Shown here one piece after another: positions 45,301 to 56,466 of a stretch of DNA of 64,000 nucleotides. The notes below the pieces were generated by a model. The model worked only from the letters and a program-made list of their open reading frames with translations. It was not told where the DNA came from and ran no database searches. Position 1 is the stretch's first letter. Each line of letters begins with the position of its first letter. The DNA comes from Tuctoria greenei (taxonomy: Eukaryota > Streptophyta > Magnoliopsida > Poales > Poaceae), in the NCBI GenBank assembly GCA_036927565.1, contig JAYESD010000006.1, forward strand, positions 98,801,353 through 98,865,352, given 5' to 3'. The position numbers and the translations under genes are program-made.

Positions 45301-46145
45301 GAAAGTGACAAGAGAGAGTTCCTATTTGTCAATTAGACCTCCCAATATATAGGTGGTCTGAATGGCATCAGAACCGATTTGGACGACTTTGAGAGGAATG
45401 TAGGTGTCGCCGCTTGGCTGCACACAAGGTGCAGAGGTTGAGCCACGCTGGCATGAACTCGGTGGTTGCTGAGCAGATTACTCCTTGTCGGAGTCATCTT
45501 CTTGCGATGTGCAAGAGCATTAAGTTTCTCCGGCGTAGTAACCCCACCAGTGTGGTCCCCTCAGATCCGGAGGAGACTTGACGGAGTTGGCATCTTCACA
45601 CGAGGTAGTCATAGTGGTCCACCGCCATAAACCTATACAGGGCTGGCCTGCCTAGGATGGCGTTTGTGGGAAGATTGATGTGTGCCACATCGAACACCAG
45701 CTTCTCGGACCTATAGTTCTCTGGTGTCCCTAAGGTCACTGGCAGAGTAACTGACCCGAGAGGCGTGATAGCTCCCAGACCCACTCTAGAGAATGGGCGT
45801 AAGGTCCTGAGGTCCGAGAGACTGAGTTGGAGCTTCACAAAGGCTGCGAAGCTGATGAGGTTGAGTGTCACGCCTCCATCCACCAAGACATGAAAGAGCT
45901 GGATATTGTTGATAGTCTGGGACACCATCAGGGGCAATTGTCCAGCTCCTTCCATGTTCTTCGGATAGTCTAAAGAATCAAAGGTAATGAAAGTATCCAT
46001 CCTCTTCTGATGAGGCTACGCCTTGGTAGTATGAGTAGTAGCAGCCATCTCCCTATGCATAGTCTTCAGAATGCGCCGAGAGTTGATGTCCCAGGATCCT
46101 CCATACATCATATGAAGGGTCTTCCAACACTCTTTGTCGACGGTG
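45301..46145 (-). pseudogene. pol: Protease region of gypsy D
   Basis: FHVLVDGGVTLNLISF is the active-site block. EKLVFDVAHINLPTNAILG and GRPALYRFMA follow in the same frame and end at a stop near 45,596. Just upstream, element F is inserted in the linker between gag and protease. The corresponding sequence continues at 53,876. Confidence 0.83.
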
Positions 46146-47664
46146 TGTTGACGGCTATTACATACCAATTTCAGCCATCAATATAACTCAATTATGTGAA
46201 GGATTGATCATTTCTTGCACACATCACCTTTCTACTTGACCTATTTCCACTTGTACTTGGAGAAATATGTGTATGCAGATATTATACAAGAATTGAGGAA
46301 ACGTATGGGGAGCAATCCTATAAAATATCATCCCAGCCAATCAGGCGACAACACGTGGCACCACATGGATCAAATGGCCCACAAACAGAAGTATCCGAGG
46401 CCATCCAACGGTGTAGCACCAATATCAGTCAATGGGACCCACCTGGCAGCCACTTGGAGGAAGTACGGGCCGTTTGGAGCCCTGACCGGGTCGCTCGAAC
46501 CAGGGGGTCGGCCGACCTAGTCCTGGCGCCAAACGCGGTCAACCTCCACGTGTTGGCTCCTCCTGGCTCCTTGGAGTCAATGACGACTGATTCGCGCGCT
46601 TTTGGTGGCGAGAACCAACCTCAACACTAGTATAAATAGGACCCCATACCCCTCACTCCAACACACACCACTTGGGCATCATTCTATTGTATACACTATC
46701 TTCCATAGTCCTTAGAGGAGTTAGGATGTAGAGAGGAGAGCCTCAAGTCCCAAGTCCAAATTGGGAAAGGAGTAGAAGGAGTCTCTCTTCCAATTTCCAC
46801 ATTGGGAAAGTGTTTCTTGTTTGATTGTGCAGTCCATGTAAGTGGAAGGTATAGTCTTTATGATTGTACTCTCACGATCACATCTTATGGTCATTAACAC
46901 TATAGACCCCCACTATAGTCTATGTAGTTATGATATGATTATGTTAATATGAATAACTATGCTATGCAATCAACATTGGTTCAACGATGATTTAGTTCAT
47001 TGCATTAGGATGGCTTGTGCTGCAGCTCTTAAGGTATTTGCTTAGTATGCTAGCATGGTGCTAGGGTATTTAAGTAGCGTTGGATGTCTCATAGACCCAA
47101 AGATTGAAGAGGTAGGCAGTAGGTGGTGACAGCCCTATATGTCCTTTGTAATCCTCCATGTTCGGCTACGCCACAGGCTCTTGGTGGGAGTCGCCCTAGT
47201 ATTGCTAGGGGTAAGCCCGTGCCCGATGTGTTGAATATAATTACATAGGAATTCATCATTAACATGACCAATAGTATCTACCTTAGGCTATGTATATGTA
47301 TTAGGAGCAACTCTCTAACTCTTAATCCAATCTCCCTCTAGGACCCATTTACCCTTTAAGAATAGATTGCCTAGGTGTGTGTCACACTACCCCTATTATC
47401 AACTTACCCCCTGTCCGGATAATTGATTAGTATCCCATAGCTTGACCATAAGAGTAGTATATACTTTACTCCATTGCCTTCCTTTGGGATAAATACGATA
47501 CCCTTGGGAATACTCATGGGTGAAATGCTACAACGGTATCTTCCGTGCGCTTGCGGATCTCATCTCTTTACCGAAGATGATCTGTGGTGTTAAGAAATAC
47601 CAATAAGCATTTCTGGCGCCGTTGTCGGGGGTGATTTGTTAGTATATCTTAGGAGCCGTCAACA
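46146..47664 (+). repeat. 5' LTR of F
   Basis: It begins TGTTGACGGCTATTACATACC and ends GGAGCCGTCAACA, giving a terminal inverted repeat TGTTGACGGC / GCCGTCAACA-like. A TATA box TATAAATAGG is at 46,631-46,640. The last 59 bp (47,606-47,664) start AGCATTTCTGGCGCCGTTG, which looks like a copy of the primer-site region. Confidence 0.88.
46631..46640 (+). promoter_or_regulatory. TATA box in 5' LTR of F
   Basis: TATAAATAGG is conserved at the same place in the 3' LTR (52,831-52,840) and in S3 (59,998-60,007), and in reverse in S1 (near 41,150). Confidence 0.6.
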
Positions 47665-47695
47665 AGCATTTCTGGTGTTGTTGCCGGGGAAGGAA
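47665..47695 (+). promoter_or_regulatory. Primer binding site of F
   Basis: AGCATTTCTGGTGTTGTTGCCGGGG is a variant of TGGCGCCGTTGCCGGGGA, a primer site common in plant gypsy elements and usually assigned to tRNA-Asp. Confidence 0.65.
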
Positions 47696-50600
47696 AAGGA
47701 AGTGAAGGATACTAATTTAAGCTATAGGTACTAAAAGTTATTAGGCAGGATTACCCTTGTTTGTTTTGTCCTTTGTGTGAAAACAGGGTAGTGTTGGCCA
47801 ACCCATTGTATGGGATGGCCAACGAGGACGCAAGTGCTAAACTGCAAGATGATTCAAGGCGTACCTCAACAAATGTCCGCTAGGAAACACCATTGACTTT
47901 TGCAAGAGAATTTTAGCTTTCAGTAGGAGCCAAAGTCATCCATACCCAAGCTTGGGGAAGGCTCCAAGAAGTTCTTCTTGGTTTGCCTCCACCATGGGGT
48001 GGATAGTTGGCTCTTCATCCAACACTTGTGTCATGGGTTGGCTCCACCAATCCATGACCACATTCATGCTAGTGCTGAAGGAGTCCTATTCTCATTCATC
48101 ATGGATGAGAAGAAGGTCTCCACTCAAGGGGTGGATTGAGGAATGCTCGAGTTCCCATAGCTTGTCATGCACACCACTTCACAAGGTGGATATGCTAGTT
48201 ATGGAACTACACCTCCCATTGAAGTGTCATGAATATCCAAGTCGTTGGAGATTTGTTTGGATAATCCAAGTCGTGGATATTCACATGATTTGTGAAAATC
48301 CATGTCATCATGGGACGCGTGGGAATTATTTCCCTAAGACCCATGAGGACCTTTTTCAAACAACAACTCCAATGGCTACCATTCACAAGGAGGTCAAGGG
48401 TGGAATTAACATCACCCTTGTATTCGAGGAGGCTATGGCTTTCCAAGGGATTTAAGTTCAACTAGCCTACTTTGAAGTATCTTGGCCAAGCAGAAATCAA
48501 GACAACATTCACATGAAGATCTTGGCCAAGGACGAGAACTTAAGGAGCATTCAAAGTCCAAGATATCCCACATCACTTGCTGGGATTCCCACACTTCGAC
48601 CAAACCCATTCAACCTAGGGCAAGTGACATTGTGGATGAAGCGTTTCTTCTTTGATTGTGGAGTCCACATGTCATCATGCCCAAGGAAGCCTTTGATCCA
48701 TGATCAAGGTATGTGTTGATTCAATGGAATATCAACATGGTCAGAGTGGCACCCCTAAGAAGGACAAAGCATCACTATGCTCATGAAGGAATACATTCAA
48801 GAGGGAGAACCCATCGCTACAACAACATTTCTATATAAATACAATGGGGAGAGGCTAGGGCCACCATGTGGCCCACATGTCCAAATGATAGCCAAATTAG
48901 TTTGGCATGTCAAAACAGAAGAAATCATCCACATCTTCAACTCTGGGATTGGACAACAAATCATCGCGCTGAACAGAACGGAGGTAAGTCCTACTCATCA
49001 GACTTCAAAAATTCAATGAGTCCTTGCCAATAGGTTAATTGGTAGTTATCTCATATTTTTTCCAAATTGCATCAACCCTTGCATTTGCATGTTTGAAATT
49101 CCACACTTGCATGTTGGAAAGTAAAATTTCCAACCATCATAAAACTAAAAATTTGATTAGGGGAGAAATTTAATTGGATATGAACTACGTGCATGACCAC
49201 TTGAATTTATCTTCCTAGTTCAAACCAAAAAGATTTGCTTTGACCCTCATTGCATTTACAAGTTATTTCAAGCTGGGCAAGACAATTTGAAAATTGGGTT
49301 CAATTTTATTTTGGCTAATGTAACCCGTTTTCGAGTTGTTTTGTGTGTTCTTGATTAAAGTGCAGCTACGTCAAAATTGTGAAGAGGTGGTATGGCAAGA
49401 AAGTGGAAGGTTTCATCAAGCTCAAGTCACCATTGGGAGGATTTGAAAACACTTCTCTCCTTCAAACTCATTTTGAGTTTGAGGAAGAGAAATGTTCAAG
49501 ATGATGACCCAATGGAGGAGCCAGAACCAAATCCATTGCCAAATCCAATCTCAACTTGGCATTTGACATCAACCATCAAGCCTACACCAAAAATCAAGGT
49601 TGTGAGTTTCTCACACAAAGACCTTCGTCACCAACTGCTCTTCAAATGAGGTATGAGTTTAGAATTTTTCATTGTTTGGTTTGCCACAAAATTGGATGTA
49701 TTTGCTTGCATTTGTGAGGAAGGTTGACACTTCTTCATCATTTAATTCTCATGCATCCTCACAAGAGTAAGTGTGGGTATTGACTTTTGGATCTCCAAAA
49801 GGAAATCCCACCTTACTTGGAAAAATCTATAACAAGTACCTAGAATCCTTTAGGCATTGTTTTGTATACTTAGTCATTTTTGTCTAGGTTTAGAAAATAA
49901 AACTTTTAGGCATGACTTAATTGGTGAATTGGCATATAGAAACTTGGGCATAGTGACAGCCATAATTTTTAATTGAGCTTCATGCATAGATGGTGTCACT
50001 AGATTTCAAACTCCTAGGAATAAGTGATATCCTTGCTCTAAAATTGAATTGCATTTTTTTGGAGGAGCCACTAAATTTTAAATTCCTAGTGAAGTTCAGG
50101 AGAATAAAATTGAGAATCTTGTTTGTCATGGTCTAAATGATAAAATTTGCTCTTGAATGCTAAGATGGTTAGAAATTTTAAAAGATGTAGGGATCCATAT
50201 AGTATATTTCTATCACATGCATTGCTATGAGTAGGAGCTTTAGAAAATATGCAACATGAATTATCCATAAAGCTCCACTCTTATGAATGAATAACACATT
50301 GATCATGGATATACTTGACATTGGAACCAATGCATCTTTGATTTTGTTCTTCCCCATATGTACAAATGAAAGTTCGGTTACCTAACCCGAACGTTCATTT
50401 GTACAAGTATCGGGAGCTAACCATCCCTCTCTATTCAAGAGAGGAAGTTTGCAGGAGTATATTACTATGCAGGCATTCAAGAAGTTGATTGTTGGGATCC
50501 CTAGAGGATCCCATTTCAACATCTCTTGGCCAATGAGTAAATGAGTATGGTTGCTACCTATCGGAAATTATGTCCGAAGGTCAATCATAACTATACGAGG

Positions 50601-52344
50601 CTAGAGATTCGAAATGGGAACCCTCCATGAGCAACCAATGGGCTGCCACGAATGGGTGAGAGCATTAGGCTCTCAACTATTCTAAGCACTCATTCGAGCT
50701 CAAAGGATTTGCCACCATCATTAGTTGTTCCTATGTGGCTAGAAGCCAAGGAATGACAAATCACACCCAACACATGGAGACACCGATGTGCGGACGATCA
50801 ACATCGAAAACACTCTATTCAACCACACTCATGGTGTCCATGGGAGGAAACACAACAATCAACACTCAACCCTCCATTGTCAAAGCCACGCTGCAACAAG
50901 GATAGGCCAACTCATGGCCTACCTCCATCATTAGGGTTTCAACCCCTATCACGGACCTTGATCAAGAATAAGCTTGGGGGAGGATCCCCACTTGAGGTAA
51001 CTTGTATCACACCCACTGCATTTTTATTTCAAATCATCCATTGCATATTTACTTTTCATTCATCCACCCTCCACCATGCATCTAAAAAGACATAAAAATA
51101 GGAACTTAGATTTGCTTTGCTTATCAGATAATTGTGCGGTAAGAATGATTTAGAATTCACATAGATGAAATAATGAATAGTTGCTTTGTTTTATTTTTCC
51201 TAAGTCCCTAGTTTACAACTTGCTACTCTCCGAATATTGCTTAAATTGGCTAAAAATTAAATTTGCCTTGATTTAGAAATTATGGGTAGCAAAATCTTAA
51301 TCTACTTCTAGGTTGCTGGGAGATTTGAATTAGTAATAGGGCTGCAATTCCTATTTTGAAAGTGGAACTTGGATTTCCGGAGAAATTCTATCAAGATTTA
51401 AGTTTCCCTCATTTGATTGGAAATACCTACCAAAGCAATATGATATTGATACATAGACAACACCTTATGCATATGCTATTTGCTTTCACATTAAGCCTAG
51501 TCAAACTTGTATAGACCTATGTGAGAAATCATTCAATTCTTTTTTAATTCAAGACTTCACTTGCACATGCTATACTTCTACACTAGAATGAAGCAAAATT
51601 CCATCATATCCACCATTCCACAATAAAAAGAGAAACTCCATGCTATTCATAGTTAGCACTCTCTTCAAGTTATTGCATAAAAATGAGTAGAAGACATGGC
51701 TACAAGAAAAAAAAGAAATAATATGCTTACTCCATAAGCATAAAAAAAAGGTAGCCATGTTTCATACTTGCAATAAAGAGAGTCCACATCAAAAGGAGTC
51801 ATCTCAATGTTTCCACATCCACCTCCATTCCATCACAAATGCACAAGTCTTGATTCAAAGGTTTGAATTGATTTCTCCAATGGCTTGCTCTTTTGACTTA
51901 GCAATATTATGTGTTGCAAATATGCCTACTTAATTTCCCTACCAAGCTCCACATACAAGCCATATTCAAAGAGTAGGAATAGTATAGGCATAATGCCTTG
52001 GTGAGGACATATTTCCACTATACACAAAGGAGTGATTGAGAGAATCAATTGAGTTACTTATAATCTAGTTTGAATCTCTCTGGAATTTAAGTGGAACTTG
52101 ATATCTAGGCTATGCTTGCTCCATTTGCTGTTCTATCTTTCAATTACCCATGAATAGGAGAAGGCATAACTCCCATAGTGACTTGAGAAGGGTGAAGTAC
52201 CATAGCAACTTTTTGCAATACTAGGTAGAGTGTTTTGTTGTGCACTTGGTACTTTCGAAAGGTAGAACATTGTAGCAACTCCTGATCATCAACCTAAAGT
52301 CTTGACTTTGCTCGGGACAAGCAAAGGATAAGCTTGGGGGAGTT
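47696..52344 (+). other. Internal non-coding region of F
   Basis: Near 47,820 an ATG starts a short peptide MANEDASAKLQDDSRRT that ends at TAG after about 20 codons, perhaps a remnant of gag. The longest frame (47,952-48,455) shows no domain and I do not call it a gene. AAGCTTGGGGGAG-type purine boxes occur at about 50,970 and 52,330. A 19-bp inverted repeat forms a hairpin at 50,359-50,405. Nothing else stands out in this AT-rich stretch. Confidence 0.6.
50359..50405. repeat. 19-bp inverted repeat (hairpin) in F
   Basis: The arms TGTACAAATGAAAGTTCGG and CCGAACGTTCATTTGTACA are complementary with one mismatch, with a 9-base loop. It would form a strong stem in RNA or single-stranded DNA. Confidence 0.8.
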
Positions 52345-53875
52345 TGTTGACGGCTGTTATATACCAATTTCAGCCTTCAATATAACTCAATTATGTGAAG
52401 GATTGATCATTTCTTGCACACATCACCTTTCTACTTGACCTATTTCCACTTGTACTTGGAGAAATATGTGTATGCAGATATTTATTCAAGAATTTAGGAA
52501 AAGTATGGGGAGCAATCCTATAAAATATCATCCCGGCCAATCAGGCGACGACACGTGGCACCACATGGATCAAATGGCCCACAAACAGAAGTATCTGAGG
52601 CCATCCAACGGTGTAGCACCAATATCAGTCAATAGGACCCACCTGGCAGCCACCTGGAAGAAGTACGGGCCGTTTGGAGCCCTGACCAGGTCGGCCGAAC
52701 CAGGGGGTCGGTCGACCTGGTCTTGGCACCAAACGTGGTCAACCTCCACGTGTTGGCTCCTCCCGGCTCCCTGGAGTCAATGACGACTGATTCGCGCGCT
52801 TTTGGTGGCGGGAACCGACCTCAACACTAGTATAAATAGGACCCCATACCCCTCACTTCAACACACACCACTTGGGCATCATTCTATTGTATACACTATC
52901 TTCTATAGTCCTTAGAGGAGTTAGGATGTAGAGAGGAGAGCCTCTAGTCCCAAGTCCAAATTGGGAAAGGAGTAGAAGGAGTCTATCTTCCCAATTCCAC
53001 ATTGGGAATGGTTTTCTTGTTTGATTGTGGAGTCCATGTAAGTGGAAGGTATAGTCTTTATGATTGTACTCTCATGATCACATCTTATGGTCATAAGCAC
53101 TATAGACCCCCACTATAGTCTATGTAGTTATGATATGATTATGTTAATATGAATAACTATGCTATGCAATCAACATTGGTTCAACGATGATTTAGTTCAT
53201 TGCCTTAGGATGGCTTGTGCTGCAGCTCTTAAGATATTTGCTTAGTATGCTAGCATGGTGCTAGGGTATTTAAGTAGCGTTGGATGTCTCGTAGACCCAC
53301 AGATTGAAGAGGTGGGCAGTAGGTGGTGACAGCCCTATCTGTCCTTTGTAATCCTCCATGTTCGGCTATGCCACAGGCTCTTGGCGAGAGTCGCCCTAGT
53401 ATTGCTAGGGGTAAGCCCATGCCCGATGTGTTGAATAGAATTGCATAGGAATTCATCATTAACATGACCATTAGTATCTACCTTAGGCTATGTATATGTA
53501 TTAGGAGCATTGTAGGAGCAACTCTGTAACTCTTAATCCAATCTCCCTCTAGGACCCATTTACCCTTTAAGAATAGATTGCCTAGGTGTGTGTCACACTA
53601 CCCCTATTATCAACTTACCCCCGTCCAGATAATTGATTAGTATCCCATAGCTTGACCATAAGAGTAGTATATACTTTACTCCATTGCCTTCCTTTGGGAT
53701 AAATATGATACCATTGGGAATACTCATGGGTGAAATGCTACAACGGTATCTTCCGTGCACTTGCGGATCTCATCTCTTTACCGAAGATGATCTGTGGTGT
53801 TAAGAAATACCAACAATTATTTCTGGCGCCGTTGTCGGGGATGATTTGTTAGTATATCTTAGGAGCCGTCAACAA
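52345..53875 (+). repeat. 3' LTR of F
   Basis: It begins TGTTGACGGCTGTTATATACC and ends GGAGCCGTCAACA, 1,531 bp. It is colinear with the 5' copy. The purine tract AAGCTTGGGGGAG lies just before it (52,330-52,342). Confidence 0.88.
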
Positions 53876-55482
53876 GGTGTCAGAGTCATCGTCGATGGTG
53901 TTGTAGACAACCTTTAAAGCTTTCTGGGCATCTTGGAAGCCTCGATCCTAATGAGACGGAGCTTCGTCGCCGACTTTCTGCTTCCCTTCCCACTGGCGGA
54001 AAGGTGTCTTGTCTTACACTTGTTGTTGCGTTCAGCAAGCCTCTTGACCTCACGATAGTCTTCTAGATTGTGGCTTTAGATTTGTGAATTGGGCACCACA
54101 TCTTTTCACCGTCCTCAGACTATGGTCGAGGTCTCTTGTTGGGGCATGGCCCCCGGCCACCAGGTGTTGCGGCGGCTGCAGCAGTAGTTGTACTGGCAAG
54201 TGACTTCTTCTTGCCACTTTACTTCTTTTTCTTTTTGCCACTACCACTGGCAGTAGCTTAAGCTTTGGAGGCAAATTGGCCAGCCCCCGCAGCTGGTTTG
54301 GAGTGCATCTCATGGCCCTCCGCAGCTCTGGCACAGTTGTCGGCCAAGCCGAAGAGTTCTGTGACGCTACTGACATCCTTGGTTGCCAGCTTCTCCAGCA
54401 TCTTCTTATCTCGAACCCCCTGTCGGAATGCAACAACAATAGAAGCATTGGAGATAGAAGGAATAGTGTTTCATACCTGAGAGAATTGTTGAATAAACAA
54501 TCATAGTGATTCCCCCGACTTTTGTTGTACGGCGAAGAGGTCCAGCTCGGTGACAGGTCGGATGTAGGAGCTCCCGAAATTGGTGGTAAATTGGCGACAT
54601 AGTTCCCCCCAACTATAGATGGAGTCAGTAGATAAGCTCAAAACTAGGACCTTGCAGTCCCGGTGAGAGCCAGAGGGAAGTAGTTGGCCATGATAGCCTC
54701 ATTCCCTCCAGCCGCGACGATGGCGGTGGAGTAGATCTGTAGAAACTCAACGGGGTTGACAGTCCTGTTGTATTTATCTGGTAGATGAGGCTGGAACTTG
54801 GGTGGCCACTCCACCATGTGGAGATGCATGGCGAGAGTTGAACAACCGCCGCCCACTCCTAGAGGGGAAGGGTTTTCTCGAGCAAGTCACCTCTTGTGAG
54901 TACACTCGATGTTGAAGCAGACACCAAGCCTCATGTCTCAGTGGTCGAGCTCCGATTGAAGGTCCTAAGTTAGAAGCCTCAATGTTGTATGAGTACGACG
55001 AGCCCCGGAGGGTAGAGACATCGTGTGCTGGGAGGGCGCACGTCTCCTGGGCTGCGATGCCACAGGACCAAGTCTTCAAGACAAGGTCTTGTTATGAGAA
55101 GGAGACTGCCCTGCATGGAGCAGACCTTGGTTGTTGAGCGCAGTGGCTACGGCCACAACCAGGTGCTCAACGTCAAAGTGCCACTGCTCCACAGTGGCCG
55201 AAGGAGCTCCCAGTGTTGGAGGACGCTGAAGAAGAGTCTGCGCCACTTTCAGCGCGTTCTCTGGGTTGTTTGTCAATTCTGTGACCGACGCAAATTCACC
55301 ATCCTGCTATCAAGCATTGGCTGCTGCAGCAGATGGTGGTGGTGGTAGAATAACACCCGCCGGGAATACAATGTTAGCCGACTACTGAAATTGGAGGGAT
55401 TTCGCCCAACTGCCTGTGCAGCCGGTCTGTTGGAAGTGGCGACGGAGTTCACAATATTAGATATCTTGAAAGTGACAGCAAC
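53876..55482 (-). pseudogene. gag: gag of gypsy D, first part
   Basis: The capsid core appears in VEWPPKFQPHLPDKYNRTVN, PVEFLQIYSTAIVAAGGNEA and NYFPLALTGTARS (54,644-54,856). Stops and frame changes occur at about 54,640 and 54,400. The zinc region and lysine-rich segment follow toward 54,050. The start near 55,480 lies just after the primer site. It matches gag of A (37,760-39,290) in order. Confidence 0.82.
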
Positions 55483-55500
55483 CCTACCTGGCGTGCCAAA
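55483..55500 (-). promoter_or_regulatory. Primer binding site of gypsy D
   Basis: On the minus strand TTTGGCACGCCAGGTAGGG follows the 5' LTR, as in A. Confidence 0.65.
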
Positions 55501-56466
55501 TGTCGAAGTGTAGACTAAGGCACTTCCCCCGGTACTACTAAGGAGTAGTCCATGGAGGTTCGTATTTAGACGGGCACTAATCAAGATAAAGAACAAGGGT
55601 GAACACAAAGGATTTTACGTGGTTCGGGCCACCTTAGCGTGATACCCTACTGCATGGGGTGTTTGTGTATTATATGAGTGTACATAAGCCTGAGCTTAGT
55701 CTGGGATCAGTTGCGTGTGCTTATCTTGGAATGGCCTCTACCATGCAGCGCAACCCGTTTATATGCCAAGGATTGGCTGTTATAGTGTGCGCCCTGGCCT
55801 GACATGTGGCCCCGGCTATAATGACTGCCCTATACACGATCTATGGTGTTATGGGTGGTTAATAGTGTGATAACGTGCCTTAACAATAGCGTTGTCTATC
55901 TTGGTAGTCCTCTGATCGTGCGTCATTAATATGGAATTAATGAGCATTAACCAGTTCTTATAACGGCCAGTTGATAGACCTTGAATGTCCGCGCCGTTGG
56001 AGATCTCGTTGTCTTCCCGTTGCAGACATAGGTTCATGCGTGTGACACGTGGTAGCTCTACAGCTTCCCCTGTCGGGGAGGCAGGTTCGGCACTTGGACA
56101 CGTGGCAGCACTGGAGCTGCCCCTGTCGGGAAGGCAGGTCCGGCGCCCCTGGACACGTGGTAGCACTGGAGCATCCCCTGCCAGGGAGATAGGTCAGTTA
56201 CTGCAGGACACATGGCAGAGCCAGAGCCACCCTATGGAGGGAGGACAGTCCAGTACTGCAGGACACGTGGCAGAGCTGGAGCCACATATGGAGAGGGGCT
56301 GGTTCGGCACTGCAGTACACGTGGCAGAGCCGGAGCCACCCTATGGAGGGAGGCTGGTTCGGCACTGTAGGACACATGTTGCCTCTGGAAGTTTGCACAC
56401 TGGTAGGTGGAACTCAATGCATCTTCTTCTAATACGAAGGGATACCTGGTATGCAAGGTATCAACA
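55501..56466 (-). repeat. 5' LTR of gypsy D
   Basis: On the minus strand it begins TGTTGATACCTTGCATACC and ends CTACACTTCGACA, 966 bp. A minus-strand TATA box (CATATAAACGG) is at about 55,757-55,765. The U3 part contains three or more copies of a block of about 60 bp with GACACGTGGCAG and GGAGCCACCC (56,090-56,380). It is related to, but longer than, the LTRs of A. The boundary with G's antisense gene is at GTATCAACA|GGGAC. Confidence 0.85.

Larger units (their letters stand above)
46146..53875 (+). mobile_element. Element F: large non-coding LTR retrotransposon (LARD-like)
   Basis: It has two similar LTRs, a primer-site-like sequence after the first and a purine tract before the second. The flanks CGGTG and AGGTG form a 5-bp TSD with one difference within the gag-protease linker of D, and the D frame continues on both sides. 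The 4.7-kb internal region encodes no gag or pol domain that I can see. It fits the definition of a large retrotransposon derivative, mobilised by another element's proteins. S1 and S3 are solo LTRs of the same family. Confidence 0.85.
1359..56466 (-). mobile_element. Gypsy element D, Tat-like LTR retrotransposon, heavily interrupted
   Basis: D reads on the minus strand. Its 5' LTR is 55,501-56,466. Gag and the start of pol follow at 53,876-55,500, then 41,646-46,145 (rest of gag, protease, RT, RNase H, integrase), then the spacer, tandem repeats and antisense gene at 1,359-5,520. Its 3' LTR is beyond the left edge. Three insertions split it: C (up to 1,358), solo LTR S1 with element A inside (5,521-41,645), and element F (46,146-53,875). 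The halves rejoin in the correct order when compared with the uninterrupted A, which is the main evidence. D itself lies in the antisense gene of element G. Confidence 0.8.

Noticed and set aside
47952..48455. 167-codon frame in F as a possible gene
   Set aside because: Composition is low-complexity and translation shows no gag, protease or other motif. The opposite strand has comparable open stretches.
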